64,000 nt of DNA from QGON01 sp963691905. Lineage in GTDB: Bacteria > Pseudomonadota > Gammaproteobacteria > Chromatiales > Chromatiaceae. The stretch is taken from positions 248,001 through 312,000 of the forward strand of contig OY829893.1 in assembly GCA_963691905.1 (NCBI GenBank). The letters are read 5' to 3'. Each line of letters starts with the position of its first letter. Within the stretch, counting starts at the first letter, position 1. Below, piece by piece: positions 1-8,318 of this stretch. The position numbers were made by a program, and so were the translations under genes. The notes beneath the pieces are model-generated. The model saw only the letters and a list, made by a program, of their open reading frames with translations. It was not told the DNA's origin and did not search any database.

Positions 1-117
1 GACGAATTTCGAACACCAGGATGGAAATTCATGATTCGACCAGAGACTCCTTATTTATTTAGCTTAGATCCAACAGGCTTTCAAATGCTTTATCGCCAAA
101 AAACAACTGGCGCTTAA
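1..117 (+). CDS. C-terminal fragment of an unknown protein
   Basis: An open frame enters from the left edge and ends at a TAA at 115-117, giving the last 38 residues of a protein (…PYLFSLDPTGFQMLYRQK…). The composition is ordinary and protein-like, but I do not recognise the family. Its stop codon overlaps the stop of the convergent permease gene by four bases (the shared bases are ttaa), a tail-to-tail packing that favours it being a real gene end. The full gene lies outside the window, so no function can be given. Confidence 0.45.
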   Translation, partial: DEFRTPGWKFMIRPETPYLFSLDPTGFQMLYRQKTTGA

Positions 118-1451
118 AAATACCGCAGGTAAACGTAGATACTGCTCACCAGTATCGACATCAGCATCAATGGGAAAGCCATCAACATGAAAGGCAGGAA
201 GCGTATCGGCTGTCCGGCACGTTCGGCGAATCCCGCCACGATAAGGTTGGCGCTTGCCCCGACCAGACTACCGTTACCGCCCAGGCAGGAGCCCAGGGCA
301 AGCGACCACCACAGAGGCCCCAACTCCTCGGAACCGCCAAAAGTTACCGCCATGTTCTCGATCAGAGGGATCATTGTGGCGACGAAAGGGATGTTATCCA
401 CCACTGCTGATGCCACAGCTGAGACCCAGAGGATGGCAATGGCAGTGGTGGCCTTGTCCCCGCCCGTGAGATCCAGCACCTGATTCGCCAGCATCTCCAG
501 CAGGCCTGTTGTTTCCACACCATAAACCACGATAAACAGGCCGATAAAGAAGAATATGGTGATCCATTCCACCTCGCAAAAAGCTTTGTGTACCCGCTTG
601 GACTGCTCACTGGGATCCTTCGGCAGGTTGATCAAAATCAGCAGCACTGCAGCACCAAACATGGCAATGGTAGCCGGTTGCTGGCCGATATCGTGGCCCA
701 GGATGAATCCGGCCATCACCAGAGCCAGTACGAACAGCGACTGCTTGAGCAGGCGTGAATCGGTGATGGCATCCGCCTCCCGGTAGTTCATGACCTGCTG
801 GCGGCTCTGCGGGTCAGCGACGAGTTTGCGCCCCCAGATGAAGTAGATGGGGATCAGGGTCAGGGGTAGAACAATCAGAGACAGGGGTGCGAGATTGAAC
901 AGAAAATCATTGAAGCTTAGCCCTACGGCAGAGCCGATCATGATGTTGGGAGGATCGCCGATAAGGGTTGCCGTGCCACCGATATTGGAGGCGAATATCT
1001 CGGCAAACAGATAGGGATAGGCACTGACCTTGAGCGCATCGGTGATAAGCAGGGTAACGGGGGCGATCAATAATACGGTAGTGACATTATCCAGCAGTGC
1101 GGAGAGTATCGCGGTAACCAGGACCAGGGTGACCAGGATGCCCCAGGGATCGGCATTGACCCGCTTGGCGGACCAGATGGCCAGATACTGAAACACCCCT
1201 GAATCCTTGGTGATTCCAACAATGATCATCATGCCGGTCAACAACCCCAGGGTGTTGAAATCCACACCCTGAAAAGCGGCTTCCTGAGTCAGTACACCGC
1301 CAAGGATCATCAGGCAGGCCATAGTCAGAGAAACGATAGCGCGATTTAGGCGCTCGGTAAGTATCATCGCATAGGTGAATACGAATAACGCTCCGGCAAA
1401 CCAGAGCGGGTCGAGCCCAAAGATAACGTCTGGCTGATGGATGTTATGCAT
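114..1451 (-). CDS. ArsB/NhaD-type SLC13 (ion transporter superfamily) permease
   Basis: This 445-residue inner-membrane protein has about a dozen hydrophobic segments and the duplicated signature of the ArsB/NhaD group: LDNVTTVLL near residue 120, GDPPN near residue 165 and VVDNIPF near residue 347. The family moves ions or oxyanions (Na+/H+ antiport by NhaD, arsenite export by ArsB, sulfate or dicarboxylate uptake by other SLC13 members), and the substrate cannot be read from sequence. A GAAGGA ribosome site lies about 10 bases before the ATG. The gene begins 6 bases after a CBS-pair gene, so the two are co-transcribed. A close paralogue with the same partner is at 26726-28030, which suggests the CBS protein is a dedicated regulator. 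Confidence 0.85.
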   Translation of the reverse strand: MHNIHQPDVIFGLDPLWFAGALFVFTYAMILTERLNRAIVSLTMACLMILGGVLTQEAAFQGVDFNTLGLLTGMMIIVGITKDSGVFQYLAIWSAKRVNADPWGILVTLVLVTAILSALLDNVTTVLLIAPVTLLITDALKVSAYPYLFAEIFASNIGGTATLIGDPPNIMIGSAVGLSFNDFLFNLAPLSLIVLPLTLIPIYFIWGRKLVADPQSRQQVMNYREADAITDSRLLKQSLFVLALVMAGFILGHDIGQQPATIAMFGAAVLLILINLPKDPSEQSKRVHKAFCEVEWITIFFFIGLFIVVYGVETTGLLEMLANQVLDLTGGDKATTAIAILWVSAVASAVVDNIPFVATMIPLIENMAVTFGGSEELGPLWWSLALGSCLGGNGSLVGASANLIVAGFAERAGQPIRFLPFMLMAFPLMLMSILVSSIYVYLRYF

Positions 1452-1457
1452 TTGCGA

Positions 1458-1916
1458 TCATCCTTCTGCAGAGAGGATCTTTTCGCCGACATCCCAGTAG
1501 GAAATCATGCCAAGCAGTTTATTGTTTTCAGGATCCACCACCGGGATGCTGGTTCGGTTGCGATAGAGGACCAACAGGGTCTCCACCAAGGGGGTATCGG
1601 GTGTGACAACCTCGACATCCTGTTTCATACAGATGGAGATCGGTTCATGCTCCGTGTCTTTAAGACGTTGGTGAAGATCACCCAACGACTCATAGACAAA
1701 AGAGAGGCTGGTGAGCCCTTTTTCCATGACCGCGGCTTTGGGCAGAACCAGTTTCAGCAGGCAGTTGACCCCGAACACACCCAGAAAACTCCCGTCCTCT
1801 GCCACCACCGGCACCTGGCGATAGCGGTGTTGCATGATCTCCTGGACAGCTGTGTTGATAGTGTCGGTCGGTTTCAGCACAGTGGGACTTGGATCCATTA
1901 ACGAAATTGCAGTCAT
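1458..1916 (-). CDS. CBS-domain pair protein, partner of the NhaD-type permease
   Basis: This soluble 152-residue protein consists of two CBS motifs (roughly residues 5-60 and 85-148) and nothing else. Tandem CBS motifs form a Bateman module that usually binds adenine nucleotides and regulates an attached or partner protein. It is the first gene of a two-gene unit ending in the permease at 114-1451. The same pairing recurs at 28034-28486 with 26726-28030, so nucleotide-dependent control of ion transport is a reasonable inference. The motifs seen are typical (PVVAEDGSFLGVF and IPVVDPENNKLLGMIS). The ligand is unknown. Confidence 0.8.
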   Translation of the reverse strand: MTAISLMDPSPTVLKPTDTINTAVQEIMQHRYRQVPVVAEDGSFLGVFGVNCLLKLVLPKAAVMEKGLTSLSFVYESLGDLHQRLKDTEHEPISICMKQDVEVVTPDTPLVETLLVLYRNRTSIPVVDPENNKLLGMISYWDVGEKILSAEG

Positions 1917-2150
1917 GGGAAGCGCTTCCTAAGAGACATATGATGGGAACTGGTATGTTGTTTTTGTCAGTACCATCATAGCTTCCAAATGAAATTATGC
2001 ATGGAAAGATCAATCAACCACGGAAACATCGACACCCATTCCCCGATAACCCCAGACAGACAACAAGTATCCACCGACCCGGACAGACGAATTCACTTGG
2101 AGGGTATCAGTTTGCGGACGCTGCCTGGAAACCCAAAAAGAAGCATGAAA

Positions 2151-2224
2151 TGGAGCGGGTAGCGAGAGTCGAACTCGCCTCACTAGCTTGGGAAGCTAGG
2201 GTAATACCGATATACGATACCCGC
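2151..2224 (-). tRNA. glyU: tRNA-Gly (anticodon CCC)
   Basis: The reverse complement folds as a full cloverleaf: acceptor GCGGGTA pairs with TACCCGC, the anticodon arm is CTAGC-TTCCCAA-GCTAG with anticodon CCC, and the T arm carries GTTCGACTC. A CCA end is encoded at 2151-2153. It resembles E. coli glyU, which decodes GGG. It lies alone between the CBS gene and the acyl-CoA synthetase, 48 bases downstream of the latter on the same strand. Confidence 0.93.
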
Positions 2225-2272
2225 GTAGAAGAGATGATTCTAGCAAGCCGAAGACGCTGTGTCAGCGACAGA

Positions 2273-4114
2273 TCACGCCGACGCAGGTCCACTGTCGTAA
2301 AGTGCTTCCACTTCTCTCGCACAGAGCTCCAACACCATCGGACGCTTGATCTTCAGGGTCGGCGTCAACATGCCGTTATCCACGGTCCAGGGTTCCAGCA
2401 ACAACGCCACCCGGCGAATCTTGGCATAACCGGGAAAGTCTCCAAGGGCAGCCTTGATACGACTCAGTACTTCATGCTGGAGACGACTCTCTTTCAGGCT
2501 TTCGGGGTCGGCTGCGTCCAGGCCATACTCATCCGCCAGACCGGGCCAGAGATCTGCATTCAATACCACCAGCGCACTCATGTAGGATTTGCCCTCTCCT
2601 ACCACCATCACCTGTTCTATCAGCGGATCCAGTGCAATCGCCAGCTCCATGTCTGCGGGAGGAATCTTCTCGCCATTGGAGAGCACCAGAATATCCTTGA
2701 GCCGCCCAGTGATATAGATATGCCGATCCTCATCGATGCGCACCTGATCACCGGTATGCAGCCAGCCATCCGCATCGATCATCTCCGCTGTCGCGGCATG
2801 ATTATTCCAGTAGCCGAGCATCATGCCCGGCGTTTTGACCAACAGTTCATCGTTTTCGCCGATCCTTGTTTTTATCCCACGCAACGGGACACCTACACTG
2901 CCCAACCTGATGTCATTCAGCGGACTAACGCTGATCACAGGACTGGTCTCCGTGAGGCCGTAGCCCTGCACCATCGGCAGTCCAAGGCCAAGGAAGATAC
3001 GGGCAATCTCCGGGGATAATGCCGCCCCACCGCTGACTGCGCCGCGCAGATGGCCACCCAGTTTCTGTAGAACCTTGTCCGCCACCAAACGCCGTAACAG
3101 CGGCATCATCAACAACGAAGGAGACCAGTGACGACGTCCCATTCGCCGCTCAAAATCCTTGAAACCGATAGTGACCGTCAGGTTAAACAGCAGGCGGGCG
3201 ATGGCCGGTTTTTTCTTCATCTGATCATGCAGTTTGGCGTAGACCCGTTCAAAGATGCGCGGCACCGCAATGATGATCGTTGGCTTGATGTTCTGCAGAT
3301 CCTCCGCGAGTTGCGTAACGGAGCGGGCATAGGCCACCGAGGCACCCGCCATCATCGGCAGATAGTAACCGGCGGTCCGCTCCAGGGTATGGGAGAGCGG
3401 CAGAAAGGAGAGAAAACTGTCCTCCCGATAACAGTCCACCACGGTCAGCGAGGCGTGGGCGATGGATAGCATGTTCATGTGGCTCAGCATCACGCCTTTG
3501 GGACGACCAGTGGTGCCTGAGGTGTAGACGATTGAGGCAAGACTGTCCGGGTCGGCATCCCTTTGGGTCAGCGGCTCGCCCTTCACCGGCAGCCAGCTAT
3601 CCGCTATCAGGACCACATCGCCCTCTTCGCCCATCTGTACCGGCTCTTTGTTCGCCTCCAACACGACAACACGCTGCAACTGCTGCAGATCTGCCAACGC
3701 CGGGGCCATGCGGTTCCAGCGACCGGCATCCTGCACCAGCAACAGCTTTACCGCTGCGTCCTCCATGATGTAGGCAATCGCTTCGGCACGGTCATCGGTA
3801 TAGAGCGGCACCAGCACAAGCCCCAGAGACATGCAGGCCTGATCGAGCATCACCCACTCCGGGCTGTTGCGCAACAACACTGCCACCCGGTCACCGGGTT
3901 CGAGTTCCTCTCCGGCAAGCGCCTGACGCCAGCGCGCCACCTGCTCGCCCATCTCGGCCCAGGACAGGTCGTACCAATGCTTCTCTTTCCTGTCGTAACT
4001 GCGATAAGCAAGGGCATCCGGCGTACGCCGCACCCGCTGATAAAACATCCCGTCGAGCGTACGCGCACGCTCGACGGAGATTAGATCTTCACTCCATTGT
4101 TCCAAAAGACCCAC
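2273..4114 (-). CDS. Long-chain acyl-CoA synthetase (AMP-forming)
   Basis: This 613-residue member of the ANL adenylate-forming family activates fatty acids to acyl-CoA through an acyl-AMP intermediate. The P-loop-like motif YTSGTTGRPKGV is near residue 195, the GYGLTETSP motif is near residue 385, and the hinge region TGRLKDILVLSNGEKI is near residue 470. Length and motif spacing fit the eukaryote-like (FAA1/FadD15) branch better than classical E. coli FadD. It is transcribed divergently from thiS across about 120 bases, and tRNA-Gly follows it. It may feed membrane lipid recycling rather than beta-oxidation, since no beta-oxidation gene is nearby. Confidence 0.9.
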   Translation of the reverse strand: MGLLEQWSEDLISVERARTLDGMFYQRVRRTPDALAYRSYDRKEKHWYDLSWAEMGEQVARWRQALAGEELEPGDRVAVLLRNSPEWVMLDQACMSLGLVLVPLYTDDRAEAIAYIMEDAAVKLLLVQDAGRWNRMAPALADLQQLQRVVVLEANKEPVQMGEEGDVVLIADSWLPVKGEPLTQRDADPDSLASIVYTSGTTGRPKGVMLSHMNMLSIAHASLTVVDCYREDSFLSFLPLSHTLERTAGYYLPMMAGASVAYARSVTQLAEDLQNIKPTIIIAVPRIFERVYAKLHDQMKKKPAIARLLFNLTVTIGFKDFERRMGRRHWSPSLLMMPLLRRLVADKVLQKLGGHLRGAVSGGAALSPEIARIFLGLGLPMVQGYGLTETSPVISVSPLNDIRLGSVGVPLRGIKTRIGENDELLVKTPGMMLGYWNNHAATAEMIDADGWLHTGDQVRIDEDRHIYITGRLKDILVLSNGEKIPPADMELAIALDPLIEQVMVVGEGKSYMSALVVLNADLWPGLADEYGLDAADPESLKESRLQHEVLSRIKAALGDFPGYAKIRRVALLLEPWTVDNGMLTPTLKIKRPMVLELCAREVEALYDSGPASA

Positions 4115-4233
4115 TCCCCAAACCTTGAGATCAATACTTCCGTTGCGTCTCCATTTATATGCGCCGCCGGATTGGTGTAAACTCGCCGCTTGGCTACATC
4201 CAACTACTTAACTGCCAGCGCAGAGACCTGAAG

Positions 4234-4434
4234 ATGCAGATTTATATAAACGGCGCAGAAAAGCAAATCCCCGATGACACGGACATGATAGGATTGATAG
4301 AGCAACTTGAACTCACTGAGCAGCGAATCGCCGTCGAGGTCAATGAGGAACTGATTCCCCGCAGCACCTTCAGGGGTCATCACCTGCATGCCGGCGACAA
4401 GGTTGAGATCATCCACGCCGTCGGCGGCGGATAG
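4234..4434 (+). CDS. thiS: Sulfur carrier protein ThiS
   Basis: This is a 66-residue ubiquitin-fold protein ending in AVGGG. The terminal Gly-Gly is the site that is adenylated and converted to a thiocarboxylate, which supplies sulfur for the thiazole ring of thiamine. An ATG further upstream at 4159 in the same frame would add 25 residues that no ThiS has, so the ATG at 4234 was chosen. thiG follows after 54 bases. No TPP riboswitch (no CTGAGA-type motif) was seen in the 120-base leader. Confidence 0.93.
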   Translation: MQIYINGAEKQIPDDTDMIGLIEQLELTEQRIAVEVNEELIPRSTFRGHHLHAGDKVEIIHAVGGG

Positions 4435-4488
4435 AGCAGATCAACCGATATCACTCACCTCCAGTCCTTCTAATTTCCGATAAAGAAC

Positions 4489-5286
4489 ATGCCAAACGAA
4501 AATACCAAAACCGACTCTTTTACCGTCGCCGGCCGCGAATTCACCTCCCGCCTACTGGTGGGTACCGGCAAATACAAGGACATGGCCGAGACCCGCGCCG
4601 CCATTGATGCCAGCGGCGCCGAGATCGTCACCATCGCAGTGCGCCGCACCAATATGGGACAGAACAGGGACGAGCCGAGCATCCTGGAGGTACTTCCGCC
4701 CAGTGAGTTCACCTATCTGCCCAATACCGCCGGTTGCTTCGATGCCAAAACTGCCGTGCGCACCTGCCGCCTGGCCAGGGAACTGCTCAATGGTCACAAC
4801 CTGGTGAAGCTGGAGGTCCTGGGTGATGAGAAGACGCTTTTCCCCGACGTCATTGCGACCCTTGGCGCCGCCAAAGAGCTGATCAAGGACGGCTTCGACG
4901 TCATGGTCTACACCAACGACGACCCTATCGTCGCCAGACAACTGGAAGAGATGGGCTGCGTCGCGGTGATGCCGCTGGCCGCCCCTATCGGCTCCGGACT
5001 TGGCGTTCGCAACCGCCTGAACATCCGCACCATCGTGGAGAACGCCAATGTGCCGATCCTGGTGGACGCCGGCGTGGGCACCGCCTCCGACGCTGCGGTT
5101 GCCATGGAACTGGGTTGCGACGGTGTGCTGATGAATACCGCTATCGCCGCTGCCCAAAATCCAGTGCTGATGGCCTCCGCCATGAAGAAAGGCATCCAGG
5201 CCGGGCGCGAAGCCTACCTCGCCGGACGCATGCCCGCCAAGCGATTCGCCTCCGCCTCCTCGCCGATGGACGGGCTCTTTTTCTGA
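4489..5286 (+). CDS. thiG: Thiazole synthase ThiG
   Basis: This 265-residue TIM-barrel enzyme makes thiazole phosphate from deoxyxylulose phosphate, ThiS-thiocarboxylate and dehydroglycine. Recognisable segments are LLVGTGKYKD near residue 22, VRRTN near residue 51, EVLGDEKTLFPD near residue 105, and the phosphate-binding DAGVGTASDAA near residue 192. It follows thiS and precedes trmB by 12 bases. Other thiamine genes (thiF, thiH/O, thiC) are not in the window. Confidence 0.96.
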   Translation: MPNENTKTDSFTVAGREFTSRLLVGTGKYKDMAETRAAIDASGAEIVTIAVRRTNMGQNRDEPSILEVLPPSEFTYLPNTAGCFDAKTAVRTCRLARELLNGHNLVKLEVLGDEKTLFPDVIATLGAAKELIKDGFDVMVYTNDDPIVARQLEEMGCVAVMPLAAPIGSGLGVRNRLNIRTIVENANVPILVDAGVGTASDAAVAMELGCDGVLMNTAIAAAQNPVLMASAMKKGIQAGREAYLAGRMPAKRFASASSPMDGLFF

Positions 5287-5298
5287 TCTGCCACTGGG

Positions 5299-5997
5299 AT
5301 GAAGGAAGCGGCATCAACAACCCATCCCCCGATCCGCAGCTTCGTGCTGCGCCAGGGCCGCACCACCCCGGCCCAGAGACGAGCCTTCGAGGAACTCTGG
5401 CCCCGTTACGGACTGGAGCTTCCCGCCACAGGCCAGATCGACCCGGCCACCATTTTCGGCAACAATCACCCCCTGTTTCTTGAGATCGGCTGCGGCAACG
5501 GCGACACGCTGGCCGCACTGGCGGCTCGCCATCCGGAGCGGAACTACCTCGGCGTCGAAGTGCATGGCCCCGGTGTCGGCAGCCTGATGCTGAAACTGGA
5601 AGAGAACAACAGCAACAATGCCCGGGTACTGAAGTGCGATGCCATGGAGCTGATGCGCCACCATCTGCCGACCGGTTGCCTGGATGGGATCTACCTGTTC
5701 TTTCCCGATCCCTGGCCCAAGAAGAAACACCATAAGCGCCGCATCGTACAACCGGAGTTCACACAACTGGTGCACCGGGCGCTCAGACCCGGTGGCTCTC
5801 TGCATATGGCCACCGACTGGGAGCACTATGCCGAACAGATGCTGTTGGTACTCAGCGAAGCGGAGGGATTTGAGAACAGTGCCAGCCGGGGAAACTTCTC
5901 CCCGCGCCCCTCGGATCGCCCCCTGACCCACTTCGAACAGCGGGGCCAGCGTCTGGGTCACGGCGTCTGGGATCTGATCTTCCGGCGTTGCGACTGA
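5299..5997 (+). CDS. trmB: tRNA (guanine-N7)-methyltransferase
   Basis: This 232-residue Rossmann methyltransferase makes m7G46 in the variable loop of tRNAs. The SAM-binding motif is LEIGCGNGDTLAALA near residue 58, the family signature FFPDPWPKKKHHKRR is near residue 134, and ATDWEHYAEQM is near residue 173. It starts 12 bases after thiG and ends 10 bases before fetA, so it belongs to a five-gene run (thiS to fetB). A thiG-trmB neighbourhood is common in gammaproteobacteria. Confidence 0.95.
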   Translation: MKEAASTTHPPIRSFVLRQGRTTPAQRRAFEELWPRYGLELPATGQIDPATIFGNNHPLFLEIGCGNGDTLAALAARHPERNYLGVEVHGPGVGSLMLKLEENNSNNARVLKCDAMELMRHHLPTGCLDGIYLFFPDPWPKKKHHKRRIVQPEFTQLVHRALRPGGSLHMATDWEHYAEQMLLVLSEAEGFENSASRGNFSPRPSDRPLTHFEQRGQRLGHGVWDLIFRRCD

Positions 5998-6007
5998 GCA
6001 ATCCCTC

Positions 6008-6613
6008 ATGGGCAGCCTGACCCTCAAAGCCTTCCAGACACCTCTGCTCGCTGCCTTCGACCTTGAACTGGCGGCCGGGGAGTGCATCACGCTTACCGGC
6101 CCCTCGGGTTGCGGCAAGTCGCTTCTGCTGCGCGCCATCGCAGATCTCGATGCGCAACATCAAGGGGAAGCCCTCGTCGACCAGACACCTCTCCACTCTC
6201 TCACCGGAGCTGAATGGCGCAGACGGGTCGGCCTGCTGCCCGCAGAGAGTGCCTGGTGGGCTGAACGGATCATTGACCACCTGCCACGGCAGGACCTCTC
6301 CCTGCTCCAATCTCTTGGTCTTCCTCCCGAGAGCGAAAGCTGGAGTATCTCCCGTCTATCCAGTGGTGAAAAACAGCGTTTCGGCCTGACCCGGCTACTG
6401 CTCAACCACCCCAAGGTGCTACTACTGGACGAACCCACAGCCAATCTGGATCAGACAAACAGGGAGCGGGTGGAAGCGCTCATCGCGTCGTGGCGAAAAA
6501 CCCAACATAGCGCGGTGATCTGGGTCACCCATGACCCGGCGCAGCAACAGCGGGTGGCCCAGCGGCATCTGCAGATTGTTCAGGGCAGGTTGCAGGAGGC
6601 GACATGGAACTGA
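6008..6613 (+). CDS. fetA: ABC transporter ATP-binding protein, FetA-like
   Basis: This 201-residue ABC ATPase has Walker A (GPSGCGKS near residue 35), a signature LSSGEKQRF near residue 117 (the consensus is LSGGQ) and Walker B VLLLDEPTANLD near residue 140. It is slightly shorter than E. coli FetA (YbbL). The last 10 bases overlap the start of the FetB-like permease, so the two are translationally coupled. In E. coli FetAB exports iron under oxidative stress; that role here is inferred from homology and the pairing. Confidence 0.87.
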   Translation: MGSLTLKAFQTPLLAAFDLELAAGECITLTGPSGCGKSLLLRAIADLDAQHQGEALVDQTPLHSLTGAEWRRRVGLLPAESAWWAERIIDHLPRQDLSLLQSLGLPPESESWSISRLSSGEKQRFGLTRLLLNHPKVLLLDEPTANLDQTNRERVEALIASWRKTQHSAVIWVTHDPAQQQRVAQRHLQIVQGRLQEATWN

Positions 6614-7401
6614 TCCGGCTCAGCGCCCTCGACCTTGGCCTGGCAGCCAGCCTGGTGCTGCTGTTGGCGATGCTCACCTTCCGCCTCTCTCTCGGGGTGG
6701 AACGAAAACTGCTGGTTGCCGCCCTGCGCAGCATCGTGCAACTAACACTGCTGGGGCTGGTATTGAAGAGCCTCTTCGCCCAGTCCCACCCTCTGTTTAT
6801 TGCAGCTCTGGCGCTCTTCATGCTCTTTATGGCGGGTTACGAGGTCATGGCCCGACAGGCACGGCGCTTCAGCGGGATCTGGGGCATGGGAGTGGGCACC
6901 CTCTCCATGTTCATCTCCTCCTTCAGCGTGACTATCCTGACGCTCAACGTGATCATCCAGGTGGAACCCTGGTATTCGGTACAGTACCTGATACCGCTAC
7001 TGGGGATGCTCTTGGGCAATACCATGTCCGGCATCGCCATCAGTCTCGATAACCTTACCCACAACGCCTGGCAACAGCGCCATCAAATAGAGGCGCGATT
7101 GATGTTGGGCCACGACTGGCACAAAGCCATTGAAGAGATTCGTCGCAACGCCCTGCGCAGCGGACTGATTCCCATCATCAACGCCATGGCCGCCGCCGGA
7201 GTGGTCAGCCTGCCTGGCATGATGACCGGCCAGATACTCGCCGGCAGCCCCCCCTTCGAAGCGGCCAAGTACCAGATCCTGATCCTGCTGTTGATCTCTG
7301 CCGGCACCGGCTTCGGCGCCACGGCGGCAGTCTGGCTCGGCTCCCGGCGGTTATTTGACGAGCGGCAGCGGCTGCGGCTGGATCGACTAAAATCGTCATA
7401 G
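6604..7401 (+). CDS. fetB: FetB-like permease (UPF0014 family)
   Basis: This 265-residue inner-membrane protein has about seven hydrophobic helices and the UPF0014 landmarks RSIVQLTLLGLVL near residue 43, PLLGMLLGNTMSGI near residue 130 and SLPGMMTGQILAGSPP near residue 200. It is the membrane partner of the ATPase immediately upstream. The E. coli homologue (YbbM) is part of an iron exporter. It is the last gene of the thiS-thiG-trmB-fetA-fetB run; a palindromic repeat follows. Confidence 0.88.
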   Translation: MELIRLSALDLGLAASLVLLLAMLTFRLSLGVERKLLVAALRSIVQLTLLGLVLKSLFAQSHPLFIAALALFMLFMAGYEVMARQARRFSGIWGMGVGTLSMFISSFSVTILTLNVIIQVEPWYSVQYLIPLLGMLLGNTMSGIAISLDNLTHNAWQQRHQIEARLMLGHDWHKAIEEIRRNALRSGLIPIINAMAAAGVVSLPGMMTGQILAGSPPFEAAKYQILILLLISAGTGFGATAAVWLGSRRLFDERQRLRLDRLKSS

Positions 7402-7427
7402 GGAATCGGGGCCTAATGGCGCATATT

Positions 7428-7468
7428 GTTGGGTTACGGCCAAAAAGACGACCTAACCCAACCTACCC
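7428..7468. repeat. Palindromic intergenic repeat, family C
   Basis: An imperfect inverted repeat in which tgttgggttacggcc and acctaacccaacctacc face each other. Related copies with ggttacgctacgctaaccc cores lie at 25711, 29368, 39466 and 40753. It sits between fetB and the next gene, and an ORF running through it (from 7426) is judged repeat-derived. Confidence 0.75.
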
Positions 7469-7515
7469 GGACTCCAACCCTTTGCCGTCACTCTTTCAAC
7501 AGGCACCTGGAAAAA

Positions 7516-8169
7516 ATGCACGAATACGGAAACCTGCTCATACTTGCGACGCTCTGGTTGCTCTATTTTCTGAGCCACTCGCTGCTTGCCTCTCTCACAG
7601 CCAAGCACTGGGTTGCGAAACGTTATCCCACTTTCATGCCTTGGTATCGCATCACTTTCAACGTGCTCGCTGTGCTGTTACTGCTGCCACCGCTGGGATT
7701 GATGTGGCATTGGCACAGCTCACCTCTGTGGGAGTTCAATGCCGCCCTGACCTGGTTAGCCTACGGACTGACACTGCTGGCGATACTCGGTTTTCTATGG
7801 TCGACGCGTTATTACGATAGCGGAGAGTTTATCGGCCTGCGCCAGCTGCGGCTGCGCATCCGGGAGGTTCACGACCAGGAGAATTTCCACATCTCCCCCC
7901 TGCACCGCTACGTCAGACACCCCTGGTACAGCCTGGGACTGGTATTGATATGGAGCCGGGAAATGGACGCCGCGATGCTGGTCTCAGCGATTATGATGAC
8001 GCTCTACTTCATCTACGGCTCACGTATCGAGGAGCGCAAACTGGTGGTCTATCATGGAGAGGTCTATCAGCGATACCAGTCGCTGGTGCCAGGTTTGCTT
8101 CCCAGACCCTGGCGTTACCTGAGCCGGGAAGCGGCAGAAGCGCTGGTGGCGGACGCCAGACGGCAATAA
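7516..8169 (+). CDS. NnrU/isoprenylcysteine methyltransferase-like membrane protein
   Basis: This 217-residue protein has four to six hydrophobic helices followed by the ICMT/PEMT-type signature RHPWYSLGLVLIW near residue 136 and the closing EERKLVVYHGEVYQRYQ near residue 174. Members of this superfamily are SAM-dependent methyltransferases acting in the membrane, while the NnrU branch is tied to nitrite/NO metabolism; which applies is unclear. The frame opens at 7426, but those first 30 codons read through a palindromic repeat, so the ATG at 7516 preceding a transmembrane segment was chosen. Confidence 0.7.
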   Translation: MHEYGNLLILATLWLLYFLSHSLLASLTAKHWVAKRYPTFMPWYRITFNVLAVLLLLPPLGLMWHWHSSPLWEFNAALTWLAYGLTLLAILGFLWSTRYYDSGEFIGLRQLRLRIREVHDQENFHISPLHRYVRHPWYSLGLVLIWSREMDAAMLVSAIMMTLYFIYGSRIEERKLVVYHGEVYQRYQSLVPGLLPRPWRYLSREAAEALVADARRQ

Positions 8170-8214
8170 ACCACGCCCCAGCTGCAAGCAAGCAGGGCAT
8201 TAAATTGTAGGAGC

Positions 8215-8274
8215 GGAGCGGCGCCTCGCCGCGACAGCTCCGTAGATGGGCTAATCGCGGCGAGGCGCCGCTCC
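8215..8274. repeat. Perfect 20-bp inverted repeat, family D
   Basis: The arms are ggagcggcgcctcgccgcga at 8215-8234 and its exact reverse complement at 8255-8274, with a 20-base spacer. It lies between convergent genes and could act as a bidirectional terminator, but no T-run follows, so a REP-like element is preferred. A possible relic with ggcgaaggcgccgttcc lies near 29482. Confidence 0.8.
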
Positions 8275-8287
8275 GAACGTTTTCAAT

Positions 8288-8312
8288 GCCCGCTACGCTT
8301 GATCGGGCCTAC
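8288..8312. repeat. Palindromic repeat half-unit, family B
   Basis: The sequence cccgctacgcttgatcgggcc resembles the family B core (ccgctgcgcttgatccggcctac) found at 17775, 23552, 42118, 55404 and 58493. It lies directly beside the family D element, just past the 3' end of the gene ending at 8319. Confidence 0.6.
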
Positions 8313-8318
8313 GCCTCA

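Noticed and set aside
1997..3019. 340-codon plus-strand frame across tRNA-Gly and the acyl-CoA synthetase
   Set aside because: It runs through a tRNA gene and antisense to the synthetase; composition is not protein-like.
4115..4233. Possible TPP riboswitch before thiS
   Set aside because: No CTGAGA or other THI-box element was seen in the leader.
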